From JAJDNS01 sp963578825 (GTDB lineage: Bacteria; Acidobacteriota; Vicinamibacteria; Fen-336): a stretch of 64,000 bases of DNA. A program made the translations under genes and the position numbers. The notes below the pieces were generated by a model. The model did no database searches and was not told the origin of the DNA. It worked only from the letters and a program-made list of their open reading frames with translations. The stretch lies in the NCBI GenBank assembly GCA_963578825.1, contig CAUZDW010000012.1, positions 40,601-104,600 of the forward strand, read 5' to 3'. Below are positions 1 to 9,399 of the stretch, one piece after another (the stretch's first letter is position 1; every line of letters starts with the position of its first letter).

Positions 1-1
1 C

Positions 2-661
2 GTGAAGGGCCCCGGCAACGGACTGCGAGCGGTCCTCTACGACTGGGACGGCACCCTCGTCGACTCGGCTGCCAAGAGCTACCGGTGCTACGTGAAGGTG
101 TTCTCGACCTACGGGATCGCCTACGACCGGGACAGCTACCGCAGGACCTACGCGCCCAACTGGTATCGCACCTACGAGGCGATTGGCCTTCCCCGCGACC
201 GGTGGCCCGAGGCGGACGCGATGTGGACCCGCTTCTACGAGGAAGAGCCGCGTGACCTGCTGCCCGGCGCCCGGGCCGCACTCCAACGGCTCTCCGAGCA
301 CGGACTGGCCCAGGGCCTGGTCACCAGCGGCGAGGCCACTCGGGTGAGACGGGAGATCGTGACTCACTCCGTCGCGGAGTTCTTCGGGCCTGCCGTCGTC
401 TGCGGGGGCGAGACCCGGGAGCGCAAGCCCCACCCCGAGCCGCTTCTCGTCGCCCTCGAGAAGGTGGGAGCCCGCCCCGAGGAAGCGGTCTACGTCGGCG
501 ACAGTCCGGAGGACGTGACGATGGCGAAAGCGGCCGGGGTCTTCGCGGTGGGAATCCCCGGCGGCTTCCCCAATCGGGAGGCCCTGGCCGCATCGGCCCC
601 CGACCTGCTCGCCCCGAGCCTGGACGCGACAATCGACCACGTGCTGTCGCCGAAAGCCTGA
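2..661 (+). CDS. HAD-superfamily hydrolase (phosphoglycolate-phosphatase-like)
   Basis: Predicted cytosolic phosphatase of the haloacid dehalogenase superfamily, 219 aa, the usual size for Gph/YjjG/beta-phosphoglucomutase-type members. Motif I DWDGTLVDS lies near residues 14-22 (nucleophile Asp14), the motif II Ser/Thr is in LVTSGE, the motif III Lys is in RKPHPEP, and motif IV is VGDSPEDVTMAKAAG near residue 163. A helical cap sits between motifs I and II. The frame opens with GTG two bases from the window edge, so the true start could lie outside. The substrate cannot be read from sequence; small sugar or glycolate phosphates are typical for the family. Confidence 0.85.
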   Translation: MKGPGNGLRAVLYDWDGTLVDSAAKSYRCYVKVFSTYGIAYDRDSYRRTYAPNWYRTYEAIGLPRDRWPEADAMWTRFYEEEPRDLLPGARAALQRLSEHGLAQGLVTSGEATRVRREIVTHSVAEFFGPAVVCGGETRERKPHPEPLLVALEKVGARPEEAVYVGDSPEDVTMAKAAGVFAVGIPGGFPNREALAASAPDLLAPSLDATIDHVLSPKA

Positions 662-768
662 TCGCGATGCCGCGGCGTGCTCCCCGGCACGAAGGCCGCA
701 CCCCGCATTTTGCCGGGTCGGCGACCCGGGGCTAGCATGATGAGCTGGTGAGGAGGAGCCAGACGACC

Positions 769-1896
769 ATGACCCAGTCGCGCCACATCCCCCTCGTCGA
801 TCTCAAGGCCCAGCTGGAGCGCATCCGCCCGGAGATCGACGAAGCCATGACGCGAGTCCTCGAGAGCACCGCCTACGTCTTCGGCAAGGACGTGACGCTG
901 CTCGAGGACGAGTTCGCCGACTTCTGCGGCACGACCCACGCCTGTGCTGTGGCCAACGGCACGGACGCGCTTCACATCTCCATGAGGGCCTACGGGATCG
1001 GGCCCGGGGACGAGGTCGTGACCGTCGCCAACACGTTCATCGCCACCGGCGAGGCGATCCTGCTCGTGGGTGCGACGCCGGTGTTCGTCGACGTGGACAC
1101 CGCCACGTACACGATGGATCCGTCGGGGCTCGAGGCCGCGATCACCCCCCGCACGAAGCTCATCCTCCCCGTCCACCTCTACGGCCACCCGGCGGACATG
1201 ACCGCCATCAGCGAGATCGCCCGCCGGCACGAGCTGCCGGTTCTCGAAGACGCGGCCCAGGCGCACGGCGCGGAATGGAACGGCCGTCGGACGGGGTCTC
1301 TGGGCCACGCCGCGTGCTTCAGCTTCTATCCGGGCAAGAACCTCGGGGCCTTCGGGGATGCGGGAATGGTCACGTCCTCGGACGCCGAGTTCGTGGCCCG
1401 GGTGCGACAGATCGCCAACCACGGAGCCGGCTCCCACCGATACGACAACGTGGTGCTCGGAACCAACAGCCGCCTCGACACGCTCCAGGCGGCGGTCCTG
1501 CGGGTCAAGCTGCGGCACTTGGAGGTCTGGACCGGGGAGCGTCGCACCCGCGCCGCGGAGTACGCCCGGGCTCTCGAGGATGTACCGGGGCTGACCCTGC
1601 CTCGGGAGGGCAACGGCGCACGCTCGGCCTGGCACCTCTACACGATTCGCTCCCCCGAGCGCGACAGGCTGCAGGAGCATCTGCGGGAGCGCGGGATCGC
1701 CAGCGCCGTCCATTACCCCCGGCCCATCCACCTCCAGCCGTCGATGGCGTCGGCCGGTGGCAAGGACGGCGACCTGCCGGTCTCCGAGCAGATCTGCCGC
1801 GAAGTCCTGTGCCTCCCGATCTACCCAGAGCTGCCCGACAGCGACGTCCGCCGGATCGCCGATGAGCTGCGGGCTGCCGGCCTCAGTCGGGGCTGA
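769..1896 (+). CDS. DegT/DnrJ/EryC1/StrS-family PLP aminotransferase
   Basis: Fold-type I PLP sugar aminotransferase, 375 aa, of the family that makes amino sugars for glycans or O-antigen by transaminating nucleotide 3- or 4-keto sugars. The N-terminus IPLVDLKAQ is typical of the family. The PLP-binding Lys is about K190 in FYPGKNLGAFGDAGM, the cofactor-contacting Asp is in LEDAAQAHGAEW, and the loop NHGAGSHRYDN follows. ATG at 769 is preceded by AGGAGG at 751-756; a GTG at 748 would also be in frame but begins inside a poor context. No other sugar-biosynthesis gene is adjacent, so the exact keto-sugar substrate is unknown. Confidence 0.9.
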   Translation: MTQSRHIPLVDLKAQLERIRPEIDEAMTRVLESTAYVFGKDVTLLEDEFADFCGTTHACAVANGTDALHISMRAYGIGPGDEVVTVANTFIATGEAILLVGATPVFVDVDTATYTMDPSGLEAAITPRTKLILPVHLYGHPADMTAISEIARRHELPVLEDAAQAHGAEWNGRRTGSLGHAACFSFYPGKNLGAFGDAGMVTSSDAEFVARVRQIANHGAGSHRYDNVVLGTNSRLDTLQAAVLRVKLRHLEVWTGERRTRAAEYARALEDVPGLTLPREGNGARSAWHLYTIRSPERDRLQEHLRERGIASAVHYPRPIHLQPSMASAGGKDGDLPVSEQICREVLCLPIYPELPDSDVRRIADELRAAGLSRG

Positions 1897-2299
1897 CTCC
1901 GGGGTCGAGCCGAGGCCGGTCGTCGGCAGCGAGCAGACGAAGCTGGGCGGCCGAGGCATTGCGCACTTCGATGTGGCGACTGCTCTCCACGAGCGCCTTC
2001 AGGTAGCCGGCGTCGTCCGCCCGGGTCATCTGGCGCACGAGAATCTGACCGATGTGCCGGTCCGTGGCGAAGGCCTTCAGCCGCTCCCCGTCGCGGACGC
2101 GCTTGGCCGCCTCCTGGCGCACGAAGAAATGCCGCCGGCTCCCCACGACCTCCAGAAGCTCCCCGTCGTGGGCATGCTCCGGGGGCAACGACTCGATCCG
2201 ATGGAGCAGCTCGTCATCGTCCAGGGCGAGCCAGCCCGGATCGCCCGAGGTGGGACCGCTCGTTTCCGGGCGGCGGCGCTGGCCGGGCCCGTCACTCAT
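1883..2299 (-). CDS. HEAT-like helical-repeat protein, unknown function
   Basis: 138 aa, acidic and helical, with no signal peptide. The protein has repeated helical units (for example RRHFFVRQEAAKRV and SSRHIEVRNASAAQLRLL) that resemble HEAT-like scaffolds. ATG at 2299 starts 10 nt after the stop of the PilZ reading frame, so it is probably co-transcribed with it and with the HU gene upstream. It overlaps the 3' end of the convergent DegT gene by a few bases. Similar helical-repeat proteins occur twice more in this window (61176-62238 and 63112-63888). No catalytic motif is visible, so a protein-interaction role is inference. Confidence 0.6.
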   Translation of the reverse strand: MSDGPGQRRRPETSGPTSGDPGWLALDDDELLHRIESLPPEHAHDGELLEVVGSRRHFFVRQEAAKRVRDGERLKAFATDRHIGQILVRQMTRADDAGYLKALVESSRHIEVRNASAAQLRLLAADDRPRLDPGVSPD

Positions 2300-2309
2300 G
2301 CCGGGACCT

Positions 2310-2679
2310 TCAAACCAGCTGTGCGGCCCGGCGACGGAACTCTTCGATGACGCCGTCGAGGATCTTCTGCTCCTCGGAGGCGATGCCGTCGAAGCTCACC
2401 CCGAAGACGAAGCCGCCTCGCGACGAGGGTTTGCTCCAGCGGACCTTCGCCGGCAGGCGAACGTGGGTGGCCATGCGGCCCATTCGCCCTCGACGGTGAT
2501 CGTCGCTTCCTCGGCCGGACCTTCGACGTCGGCGTGGATGCGTGCGCCGGCCCGGCTGAGATCGGTCAGGAAGCCTGCGATGCGCCGCTCACCTTCTCGA
2601 CGTAGCGGCAGGCTGCGACGAAGGGCTGGATGCGCGGTTCCTGGCGCTTCTCGACTCCGCTCGCCGCCTGCCGCGCCAC
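2310..2679 (-). pseudogene. PilZ-domain protein, broken by two frameshifts
   Basis: Reading three frames in turn recovers a PilZ-like c-di-GMP receptor of about 120 aa. The start is GTG near 2679, giving QPFVAACRYVE, then after one shift FLTDLSRAGARIHADVEG (which resembles the PilZ D-x-S-x-x-G motif, here DLSRAG), then after a second shift THVRLPAKVRWSKPSSRGG and FVFGVSFDGI. The frame ends at TGA 2310-2312. The N-terminal RxxxR motif expected for c-di-GMP binding is at best partial (EKRQEPRIQPF). It lies between the HU gene and the HEAT-like gene on the same strand. The shifts may be genuine decay or indel errors. Confidence 0.6.
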
Positions 2680-2686
2680 GGACGAG

Positions 2687-3061
2687 CTACTGAGGATCCT
2701 CGGGCGCGGGCCCGGGGATCATCGCAGGAGCTGCCGGCGCCGGGGTCTCCTCGGCGGGCCGCGGGGTGTTCAAAAGGGCCTTCAACTCCTTGCCCATCTT
2801 GAAGTAGGGAATCTTCTTCGGTGGAACATCCACGCGCTCGCCCGTCTTGGGGTTTCTGCCCTTCCGCGGAGCCCGGTTTCGGAAGCGGAAGCTGCCGAAG
2901 CCCCGGATCTCGACTTCCTGGCCCCCCTGAAGGGCGGAGACGATGCTCCTCAGGGCCGCTTCGACGATGCTTCCTGCCTGAACCTGGGTGATGTCGAGGC
3001 GCTTGGCCACCACACTGATGAGGTCCGCCTTGGTCATCGCGCTTCTCGACGGCTCGGCCAT
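2687..3061 (-). CDS. HU/IHF-family DNA-bending protein
   Basis: Small nucleoid-associated protein of the HU/IHF family that bends DNA as a dimer. The conserved core runs from MTKADLISVVAKRL through the beta-arm region GFGSFRFRNRAPRKGRNPKTGE, with the IHF-like PYFKMGKELK end. A 25-30 residue Pro/Ala-rich tail extends it beyond the usual 90-100 aa. ATG 3061 is preferred (GGGG upstream); TTG 3079 and ATG 3037 are alternatives, the last matching the family's usual N-terminus. A strong sigma-70-like promoter lies at 3110-3139. The PilZ and HEAT-like genes follow on the same strand. Confidence 0.92.
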   Translation of the reverse strand: MAEPSRSAMTKADLISVVAKRLDITQVQAGSIVEAALRSIVSALQGGQEVEIRGFGSFRFRNRAPRKGRNPKTGERVDVPPKKIPYFKMGKELKALLNTPRPAEETPAPAAPAMIPGPAPEDPQ

Positions 3062-3109
3062 TTCGCGTAACCCCTGCAAGCCCCGGACTTCCGAGGGTGG
3101 AGAAGCCGG

Positions 3110-3139
3110 ATTTTAGCGCGCGAAATCCCCCGAAGTCAA
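3110..3139 (-). promoter_or_regulatory. Sigma-70-type promoter of the HU/IHF gene
   Basis: On the minus strand, TTGACT (3134-3139) and TAAAAT (3110-3115) are separated by 18 nt. The predicted transcript would begin about 40 nt before ATG 3061. Confidence 0.6.
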
Positions 3140-3165
3140 ATAGTGCCTATGGGATAGGCCGTGCC

Positions 3166-3714
3166 TCAGGCGTTTGCGGGGCGTCGGGGCGCGACGGGCT
3201 TCTGCGTGGGACGCATGGTGAGCGCGCCGAAGGTCTTCTCGAGAGACCTGTCGACCTTCTCCTCGACGGCCGCCCGCGGCTTCCCTGCGGCCTCCGCGAT
3301 CTCGCTCACCAGAAGGAACTTGGCCCTCTCGAGCATCCGCTTCTCGCGGAAGGAGAGCGCCTTCTTCCTCGAGAGATAGGTGAGGCCCTTCAGGACGACG
3401 GCGACTTCGTAGAGGCTCCCCGTACGCATCTTGTCGGAGTTCTCCTTGAAGCGACCCTTCCAGTTCGAGAGCTGCTCGACCCTTCCATCTCCCAGGAGAT
3501 TGAAGATCTTACGCACGTCCGAGGGCCGAATGACCGGCCGCAAGCCGACGCCGTCGGCGTTCGCCTGGGGAACCCACACCCGTGAGTCGTTGGCGAGGAT
3601 CCGGAGCTCGTACAGACTGATCTGGATTTCACCGACCGGTCGCGTCTGGATGCTCTCGACGACCCCGATGCCGTGATTGGGATAGATAACTTTCTCGCCA
3701 ACCTGAAATTCCAC
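3166..3714 (-). CDS. CarD-family transcriptional regulator
   Basis: 182 aa protein with an N-terminal CarD/TRCF RNA-polymerase-interacting domain (FQVGEKVIYPNHGIGVVES at the start, YELRI and VWVPQANAD following) and a helical C-terminal DNA-contacting domain containing WKGRFKENSDK, LTYLSRKKALSFREKRML and AKFLLVSEIAEA. CarD proteins bind the RNA polymerase beta lobe and stabilise open promoter complexes, often at rRNA and stress genes. It is monocistronic, with its own promoter-like element at 3785-3813. The length is normal apart from a short basic/proline tail (TQKPVAPRRPANA). Confidence 0.92.
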   Translation of the reverse strand: MEFQVGEKVIYPNHGIGVVESIQTRPVGEIQISLYELRILANDSRVWVPQANADGVGLRPVIRPSDVRKIFNLLGDGRVEQLSNWKGRFKENSDKMRTGSLYEVAVVLKGLTYLSRKKALSFREKRMLERAKFLLVSEIAEAAGKPRAAVEEKVDRSLEKTFGALTMRPTQKPVAPRRPANA

Positions 3715-3784
3715 GATGACCTCTCATTCTTGGACGGTCGTGCGTGACGCCTGGGCGGGGGAAAAGCCGACTTGAGATAACGCA

Positions 3785-3813
3785 ATTTTACCAGCCGCGA
3801 CCATCCGGGGCAA
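3785..3813 (-). promoter_or_regulatory. Putative carD promoter
   Basis: On the minus strand, TTGCCC (3808-3813) and TAAAAT (3785-3790) are 17 nt apart, about 70 nt before the CarD ATG. The box spacing is optimal and the -10 is near consensus. Confidence 0.45.
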
Positions 3814-3919
3814 TCGCCGGATGGCCGGAATCGCGTCTATTTGCAGCCCCAAGACCCACCGAACAGGTGAATCTCACTCTTGCCGATGAACTTACGCGGG
3901 ACAAAATAAATCTGAGCGC

Positions 3920-5036
3920 TCACGGCCGCTCCCGGAAGGCCACGAGGGCGTCGACGCACGTGTCGATGTCGGTTTCGTCGTTGTAGAAATGCGTGGCGAT
4001 GCGCGCTCCCTCGGGCTTCTCGCTGACGTGGATCTCTCGCTCGAGCAGGAACGCGCACGCCTCGGAGGGCGCCTCCAGGCCGACGAGTGTCTCCACCGAG
4101 CGATGGCCCCCGCCCGGCGAAAGGACCTCGAACCCCGCGCGCTCCAACCGAAACGTCAGGTACATGTTGAGCTCGAGGACCCGCTCGGCAATCACGTCCG
4201 CGCCGATCCCCAGGAGATAGTCGACCGCGGCGCCAAGGGCGTGGATCGGCCCAAAGGAGGGGCAGCCCATCTCGGTGCGGGCGTTGGAGTCGAGGATTCG
4301 CATCTGGCGGTTGTCGAAGCCGAACGGATCTTCACCGCTCAACCAGCCCACCGCCCGCGGAGGGCGCTTTTCCAGGAGCCCCTTCCGGATGAAGCAGAAG
4401 CCGGCGCCAAAACCGGCCCCCAGCCACTTGTGCCCGGTCGTGGCGAGGGCGTCGATGCGGCTTCGCTTCACGTCCACCGGGAAGGCGCCGAGGGGCTGGC
4501 TGGCACACACCACCAGGTGGCGAGTCCCCTTGATCTCGCCAAAGGCGTCGAGATCCTGGCGGCACCCGTTCGAGTACTGGACGTGGCTGATGGCGATGGT
4601 GGCGGCCCGAGGGGCCTGCCCTTCGAGGAACGACTCGACCCGGAGGACCCCCTCCACCGCCGGGACGAACCGCACGCTCACCCCCCGGTGGATCCACGGC
4701 AGCGTGACCGTCGGGAACTCGAGCTCGTCCGACAGAACCGCCCCGTCGCCTTCGAGAAGATCCACGATTCAGGTTGATCCCGGTGGACGTGTTGGGGACG
4801 AAGGCGAGCTCCTCGGGCTCCGCCCCGATGAAGTGGGCCACCTTCTCCCAGATCAGCTCGCGCCGGGCCATCCACGTGTCCCAGTGCCGGTCGCCCCCCT
4901 CCTCGTGCTCGCGATAGAAGGCGCTCACCACCTCCCTCACCGGGCGGGGAATGAGCGACGTGGCGGCGGCATTCAGGTAGACCTTGCCGGCGACACCGGG
5001 AAAGTCCGCGCGCACCTCCTCCCACTGGGTCGACAT
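3920..5036 (-). pseudogene. Class V (cysteine-desulfurase-like) aminotransferase, frameshifted
   Basis: A single PLP enzyme of about 370 aa is split over two frames. ATG 5036 opens MSTQWEEVRADFPG with KVYLNAAATSLIPRPV, and reads to the conserved NTSTGINLN near 4775. One base is then missing and the second frame continues from VDLLEGDGAVLSDELEFP to 3920. The PLP-Lys is in ATTGHKWLGAGFGAG. A cofactor-stacking HVQYSNG segment and an SxxR-like C-terminal region (EGARIATHFYNDETD) are visible. The family covers cysteine desulfurases, kynureninases and isopenicillin-N-epimerase-like enzymes; there are no suf/isc neighbours, so the substrate is open. Confidence 0.75.
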
Positions 5037-5123
5037 GACCGCAGAGGATACCGCAGGGCCGGCTACGACTCCCGACTGTGGCGGTCGGGAAGACGGGTGC
5101 GGTAGACTCGACTCATCGCGCCG

Positions 5124-5211
5124 GCCGGGGTGGCGAAATGGCATACGCGGTGGGCTCAAAACCCACTGGGCCTTACGGCTCGTGCGGGTTCGACTCCCGC
5201 TCCCGGCACCA
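5124..5211 (+). tRNA. tRNA-Leu (anticodon CAA)
   Basis: 88-nt class II tRNA. The 5' acceptor GCCGGGG pairs with TCCCGGC (one G-U), followed by A and an encoded CCA at 5209-5211. The anticodon stem TGGG/CCCA encloses CTCAAAA, giving anticodon CAA. The T arm GCGGGTTCGACTCCCGC is intact, and a variable arm typical of Leu isoacceptors is present. Confidence 0.95.
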
Positions 5212-5270
5212 GGCGCCAGCAGGCACGCCTTCGGGCCAGCCATGCGTCGATCGCCTAGAATGGCGGCTCC

Positions 5271-8213
5271 ATGAAGAAGATGCTCGCCGTCGCGGCGTCC
5301 CTCGTGCTCCTCGCTCCGGTGGCGTGTCGTGGCCCCCGTGACGAGACGCCCGCTGGGTTCGAGATCCATCCGGACTTCTCCCTGGAGCTCGTGGCCTCGG
5401 AGCCGGTGGTGTTCGACCCCGTCGATCTCGAGTTCGACGAGCAGGGGCGGGTGTTCGTCCTGGAGATGCCGGGCTACCCGGGGGACGAGGAGCCGGTGGG
5501 ACGCGTGGTGCTGCTGGGCGACGAGGACGGGGACGGCCGCTACGAGACCCGCACCCTCTTTGCCGACAAGCTCGCGGCCACTGCCGACTCGGTCTTGCCT
5601 TACCGTGGCGGGCTCCTCGTCGCCTCGCCGCCGGATCTGCTCTTCCTCGAGGACACGGACGGCGACGGCCGGGCCGACACCCGCGAGGTCGTGCTCAGCG
5701 GCTTCTCCGTCGGCAACCCGCAGCACAACCTCAACGGCCTCAACCACGGCCTCGACAACTGGATCTACGGGGCGAACGGCGGCGGCTCGGGCAGCGAGGT
5801 CTTCTGGCCGGAGGACCCTGGCCGGAAGGTCCCGATCCACGACAACGATTTCCGCTTCCACATCCCGGGCCGGCGATTCGAGCGGACCGGGCAGAGCGCC
5901 GGCGGATTCGAGATGACGTTCGACAGCTGGGGGAGGTCTTTTTCCACCCACAACACCGAGCACGTGTCTCTCCTGGTTTTCCCCGGCCGTCACCTGGAGG
6001 ATCAGCCGGGAGCGCTCCGCAACACCCGGCAGCTCATCTCCGACCACGGCACCGACGGCCCGGCGCGCATCTTTCCCATCGGGGCCCAGGAAACCCGGGT
6101 CAACCACCCCGAGCAGTCCGGGCACTTCTCCGGTGCATGCGGAATCACCGCCTACACCGGCGGCGCGTTCGGGGCCGACTTTGCCGACAACCTGTTCATC
6201 GCCGACGTCGTGCTGAACCTGGTGCACCGGGCGGTCGTCGTCCCGGACGGCGCCAGCCTGCGGGCCTCACGGGCCCGGGAGCGCGTCGAGTTCGTCGCCT
6301 CCAGCGACCGCTCTTTCCGCCCGGTGAACATGACCGTGGGGCCGGACGGGGCGCTCTACCTCCTCGACATGCACCGGGACGTCATCGAGCACCCCGAGTG
6401 GATCCCCGACGAGATCGAGGCGACTCTCGACCTCGACGCAGGGAAGAACAAGGGGCATCTCTACCGCATCACGCCGCGAGCCGGGCTCCCCCGCCTCTGG
6501 CCGGAGCTCGACCGGGCGAGCCCCGGGGTGCTCGTCGAGACCCTGGGCCATCCCAACAAGTGGTGGCGAGACACCGCCCAGCGACTGCTGGTCGAGTCGG
6601 AGGCCACGAGCGTCGCGCCGGCCTTGAGAGAGGCCCTCTCGTCCTCCGACGACGCGTACGAGCGGCTTCACGCGCTCTGGACTCTCGAGGGCCTGGACCG
6701 GTTGGAGAGCGACGATCTCGTTGCGGTCCTGGCCGACACGCACCCGAGGCTCCGTGAGAACGCCCTGGTCGTCGCCGAGCAGCGGGTGGGCGACGATCCC
6801 GCGCTGAGGGACGCCGTCTCTCGGCTCGTGGACGATCCGGACGCGCGTGTGCGGATGTTCGTGGCCCTCGCCCTGGGCTCGGTCGATGACGAGCGAGCGC
6901 GCGACGCCCTCCTCGCCGTGGCCACCCGGGATGCCGGCGATCGATGGACGCGCGCAGCGCTCCTCAGCGGCTTCGATCACGATCCCCTGGCCGCGGTCCG
7001 CGGGATCCTGGAGCGGCCTTCGATCTCCCAGGCCGACGGCGGCGTGCTGGTGCGGCACCTGTCGGCCCGCGTGCCCGGCCCCGGTGTGGACGGGCTCCTC
7101 GTCGCGCTTTCGAAGCCCGAGACCCCGGCCCCGGTCGTGGCCGCGGCGCTCGCCGGGGTGGCCAGCGGTCTCGACGACGGCGGGCGCAAGACACAGGTCG
7201 CTCTGTCGCCCGCGAGCAAACGCTGGCTCCGGAGCCTCGTGGTCGACGCCCCGGACAGCCTCGCCAGTGCAGCCGGCCAGGCCGGTCGGGCGCTGGGGCT
7301 TGCGCCGACACGAGAAGAAACCGTCCGCCTCCGACGAGCCTGCGGGGACGCCCTGGACCCCGAGCGAAAGGTCGACGGGCGTCTCGAAGCGCTCGGGCTT
7401 TGCGAGCTCGCTCCATTCGACCAGCGCAGCGACGTCCTCTTCGCCCTCCTCGACACCACCCAGCCCGCGTCGCTCCAGCTCCCCGCCTTCCACCAGCTCG
7501 CGCAATCGCGGGACGACACGGTGGCGCCCCACCTGCTGACGAAGTGGAAGGAGCTGGGTCGAGACGTGCGCGCCGAGGCGGGGACGTTTCTGCTCCGGCG
7601 CCGCGCCAATCACGGCGCCCTCCTGACGGCCCTCGAGGACGAGGTCGTCAGCCTCGGCGAGCTCAACCTGGACCTCGAACGCCGGCGGAGGCTGCTGCGC
7701 TCTCCGGACGAGACCGTCCGCGAGCGAGCGAGCGCTCTGTTCAGCGACGCCGGTGTCGTCACCCGCGCCGAAGCCCTGGCCGGGATGCGCCCCGCGCTGG
7801 AGCTGGAGGGCGACCCCACGGCGGGGCGCGCGGTCTTTGCCGAGCTGTGCGCCCGATGCCATCGCATGGACGGCGAGGGAACCGAGCTCGGACCCGATCT
7901 CACAGACATCTCCCGCAAGAGCGCCGAGACGGTTCTCCGCGAGATCGTCGATCCCAACGCCGCCGTCGAATCAGCCTTCGTCGGCTACAGCGTAGAGCTG
8001 GGCGACGGCCGCATCCTCAGCGGGATCCTGATCAACGAGACCGACGATCGCCTGACGGTGCGTGAGGCGGGGGGCCTGGACACGGAGGTCCTTCGGGCGG
8101 ACATCGAGAGCCTGTGGACGGGCGGCCTGTCGACGATGCCCGAAGAGCTGGAGGTGGGCCTGGAGCTCCAGGCGATGGCGGACCTTCTCGCCTACCTTCA
8201 GCAGCCCCGTTGA
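5271..8213 (+). CDS. PVC-type CxxCH haem-binding membrane-bound dehydrogenase-like lipoprotein
   Basis: 980 aa, exported. The N-terminal signal ends in a lipobox (LLAPVAC), so it is probably a periplasmic or outer-membrane lipoprotein. Residues about 35-400 form a beta-propeller of the membrane-bound-dehydrogenase type, with repeated DxDGDGRxDT calcium-like loops. Residues about 410-820 are HEAT-like repeats (DDAYERLHALWTLEGL, PDARVRMFVALALG). The C-terminus carries a cytochrome c motif C860-x-x-C863-H864 (ELCARCHRM) followed by GTELGPDLTDI. Similar proteins are abundant in Planctomycetes, Verrucomicrobia and Acidobacteria and are presumed to oxidise sugars or other substrates. The gene stands alone. 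Confidence 0.88.
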   Translation: MKKMLAVAASLVLLAPVACRGPRDETPAGFEIHPDFSLELVASEPVVFDPVDLEFDEQGRVFVLEMPGYPGDEEPVGRVVLLGDEDGDGRYETRTLFADKLAATADSVLPYRGGLLVASPPDLLFLEDTDGDGRADTREVVLSGFSVGNPQHNLNGLNHGLDNWIYGANGGGSGSEVFWPEDPGRKVPIHDNDFRFHIPGRRFERTGQSAGGFEMTFDSWGRSFSTHNTEHVSLLVFPGRHLEDQPGALRNTRQLISDHGTDGPARIFPIGAQETRVNHPEQSGHFSGACGITAYTGGAFGADFADNLFIADVVLNLVHRAVVVPDGASLRASRARERVEFVASSDRSFRPVNMTVGPDGALYLLDMHRDVIEHPEWIPDEIEATLDLDAGKNKGHLYRITPRAGLPRLWPELDRASPGVLVETLGHPNKWWRDTAQRLLVESEATSVAPALREALSSSDDAYERLHALWTLEGLDRLESDDLVAVLADTHPRLRENALVVAEQRVGDDPALRDAVSRLVDDPDARVRMFVALALGSVDDERARDALLAVATRDAGDRWTRAALLSGFDHDPLAAVRGILERPSISQADGGVLVRHLSARVPGPGVDGLLVALSKPETPAPVVAAALAGVASGLDDGGRKTQVALSPASKRWLRSLVVDAPDSLASAAGQAGRALGLAPTREETVRLRRACGDALDPERKVDGRLEALGLCELAPFDQRSDVLFALLDTTQPASLQLPAFHQLAQSRDDTVAPHLLTKWKELGRDVRAEAGTFLLRRRANHGALLTALEDEVVSLGELNLDLERRRRLLRSPDETVRERASALFSDAGVVTRAEALAGMRPALELEGDPTAGRAVFAELCARCHRMDGEGTELGPDLTDISRKSAETVLREIVDPNAAVESAFVGYSVELGDGRILSGILINETDDRLTVREAGGLDTEVLRADIESLWTGGLSTMPEELEVGLELQAMADLLAYLQQPR

Positions 8214-8229
8214 GCGGGGCTCCCGCGCA

Positions 8230-9133
8230 TCATCCTAGAGAGCGGTACTCCTCGAGGATGTAGTGGATGGGGTTCTGCAGCTTGTCGTGCACCCAGACCT
8301 CGTAGTGCAGGTGCGGGGCGTTCGAGCGACCCGTGTTTCCCACGAAGCCGATCACGTCGCGACGCTGGACGCGCTGGCCGGCACGCACGTTGTACCCGTG
8401 CAGGTGCCCGTATCGAGTGATGATGTCGTTCCCGTGGTCGATCATGATCGAGCGGCCGTACGCGCCACGCCGACCGACCGACACGACCACCCCGTCGGCC
8501 GGAGCCAGGACCTTCGTGCCCTGCGCCGCCGAGACATCGATGCCCGAGTGACGGCTCTTGCGACCCGTGAACGGGTCGCTGCGGCGGCCGAAGCCGGACG
8601 AGAGGTAGCCCCGGACGGGCCAGATCGAGGGCGTGTGGGCCAGGAGCTCCTGCTGGTCCTCATAGAACCCTTCGATCCGCGTGGAGCGGGCCACCAGCCC
8701 GGCGAGGGTGTGCGACAGCGTCCGCAGGGCCAGGGTCCGGATCGCGGGAGGGTGGCGCGGTCTCCGGCTCGGTGACGCCTCCGACACCCCAAATCCCTTC
8801 GCCCCCTCCGGGGGGCGCTTGCTCGACGCCGGAGATGACGCCGAGTCGCGTCATCGTCCGGCCGAGCGAGCCGATCCGTGCCTCAAGCTGATCCAGAGCG
8901 ACCCGGTACCTGTAGGTCCTCTCCGACAGCGCTGCGTTCTCCGAGCAGAGCGCGTCCACGTGGGAGGCCTGGGTGTTGAGCCAGGTGTAGTGGGTCACGA
9001 GACCGATGGCGGCCATCACGACCCCGGCGGCGACCCGCATGGCCCACCGGACCAGGCGTCGCGAGATACGGATCTTCCGGGGTGCCGAACGGGCATCCGG
9101 AACGAGTATCAACGTGTAGTGCTCGTCGGCCAT
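8230..9133 (-). pseudogene. M23 (LytM/NlpD-type) peptidase with membrane anchor, frameshifted
   Basis: A typical 300-aa membrane-anchored M23 metallopeptidase is split in two frames. ATG 9133 starts MADEHYTLILVPDARSAPRK, then a transmembrane helix (MRVAAGVVMAAIGLVTHYTWL) and a coiled coil (ENAALSERTYRYRVALDQLEARIGSL, residues about 70-95). Near 8755 the frame changes and the peptidase follows: GYLSSGFGRRSDPF, the zinc ligand motif HSGIDVSA, and the catalytic HLHYEVWV (HxH). It would cleave peptidoglycan cross-links in the periplasm. It is divergent from the RodZ-like gene at 9400, a plausible cell-shape pairing. Confidence 0.8.
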
Positions 9134-9399
9134 GACGACGCCCCCTTCAACAACGGTACGGCCCACCTTCGCGAGCCGACCTCCTCCAGTACTGCAATTG
9201 CCAGACCAGCGAGGCGGCAATTCGTAACGGCATGTAACTGGCTGAGCAAGATTGGTTTACGAGCATTCTGCCAAGGTGACAGCGCATGAAAGCCCACTGA
9301 TGTCCAGTTCCGGGACACGTGTGTGCGCGCCGGCGGAAAGGGGCTCTCTCGAGGGACCGACCGGGCGGGCCGTCGGGGTCCGGTTCATAATGCGCGGGA

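Noticed and set aside
490..1959. 489-aa minus-strand frame opposite the DegT gene
   Set aside because: Low-complexity shadow of the plus-strand coding frame in GC-rich DNA; no family signature, no start context.
6267..7862. 531-aa minus-strand frame inside the CxxCH gene
   Set aside because: Antisense shadow with Arg/Gly/Val bias and no recognisable domain.
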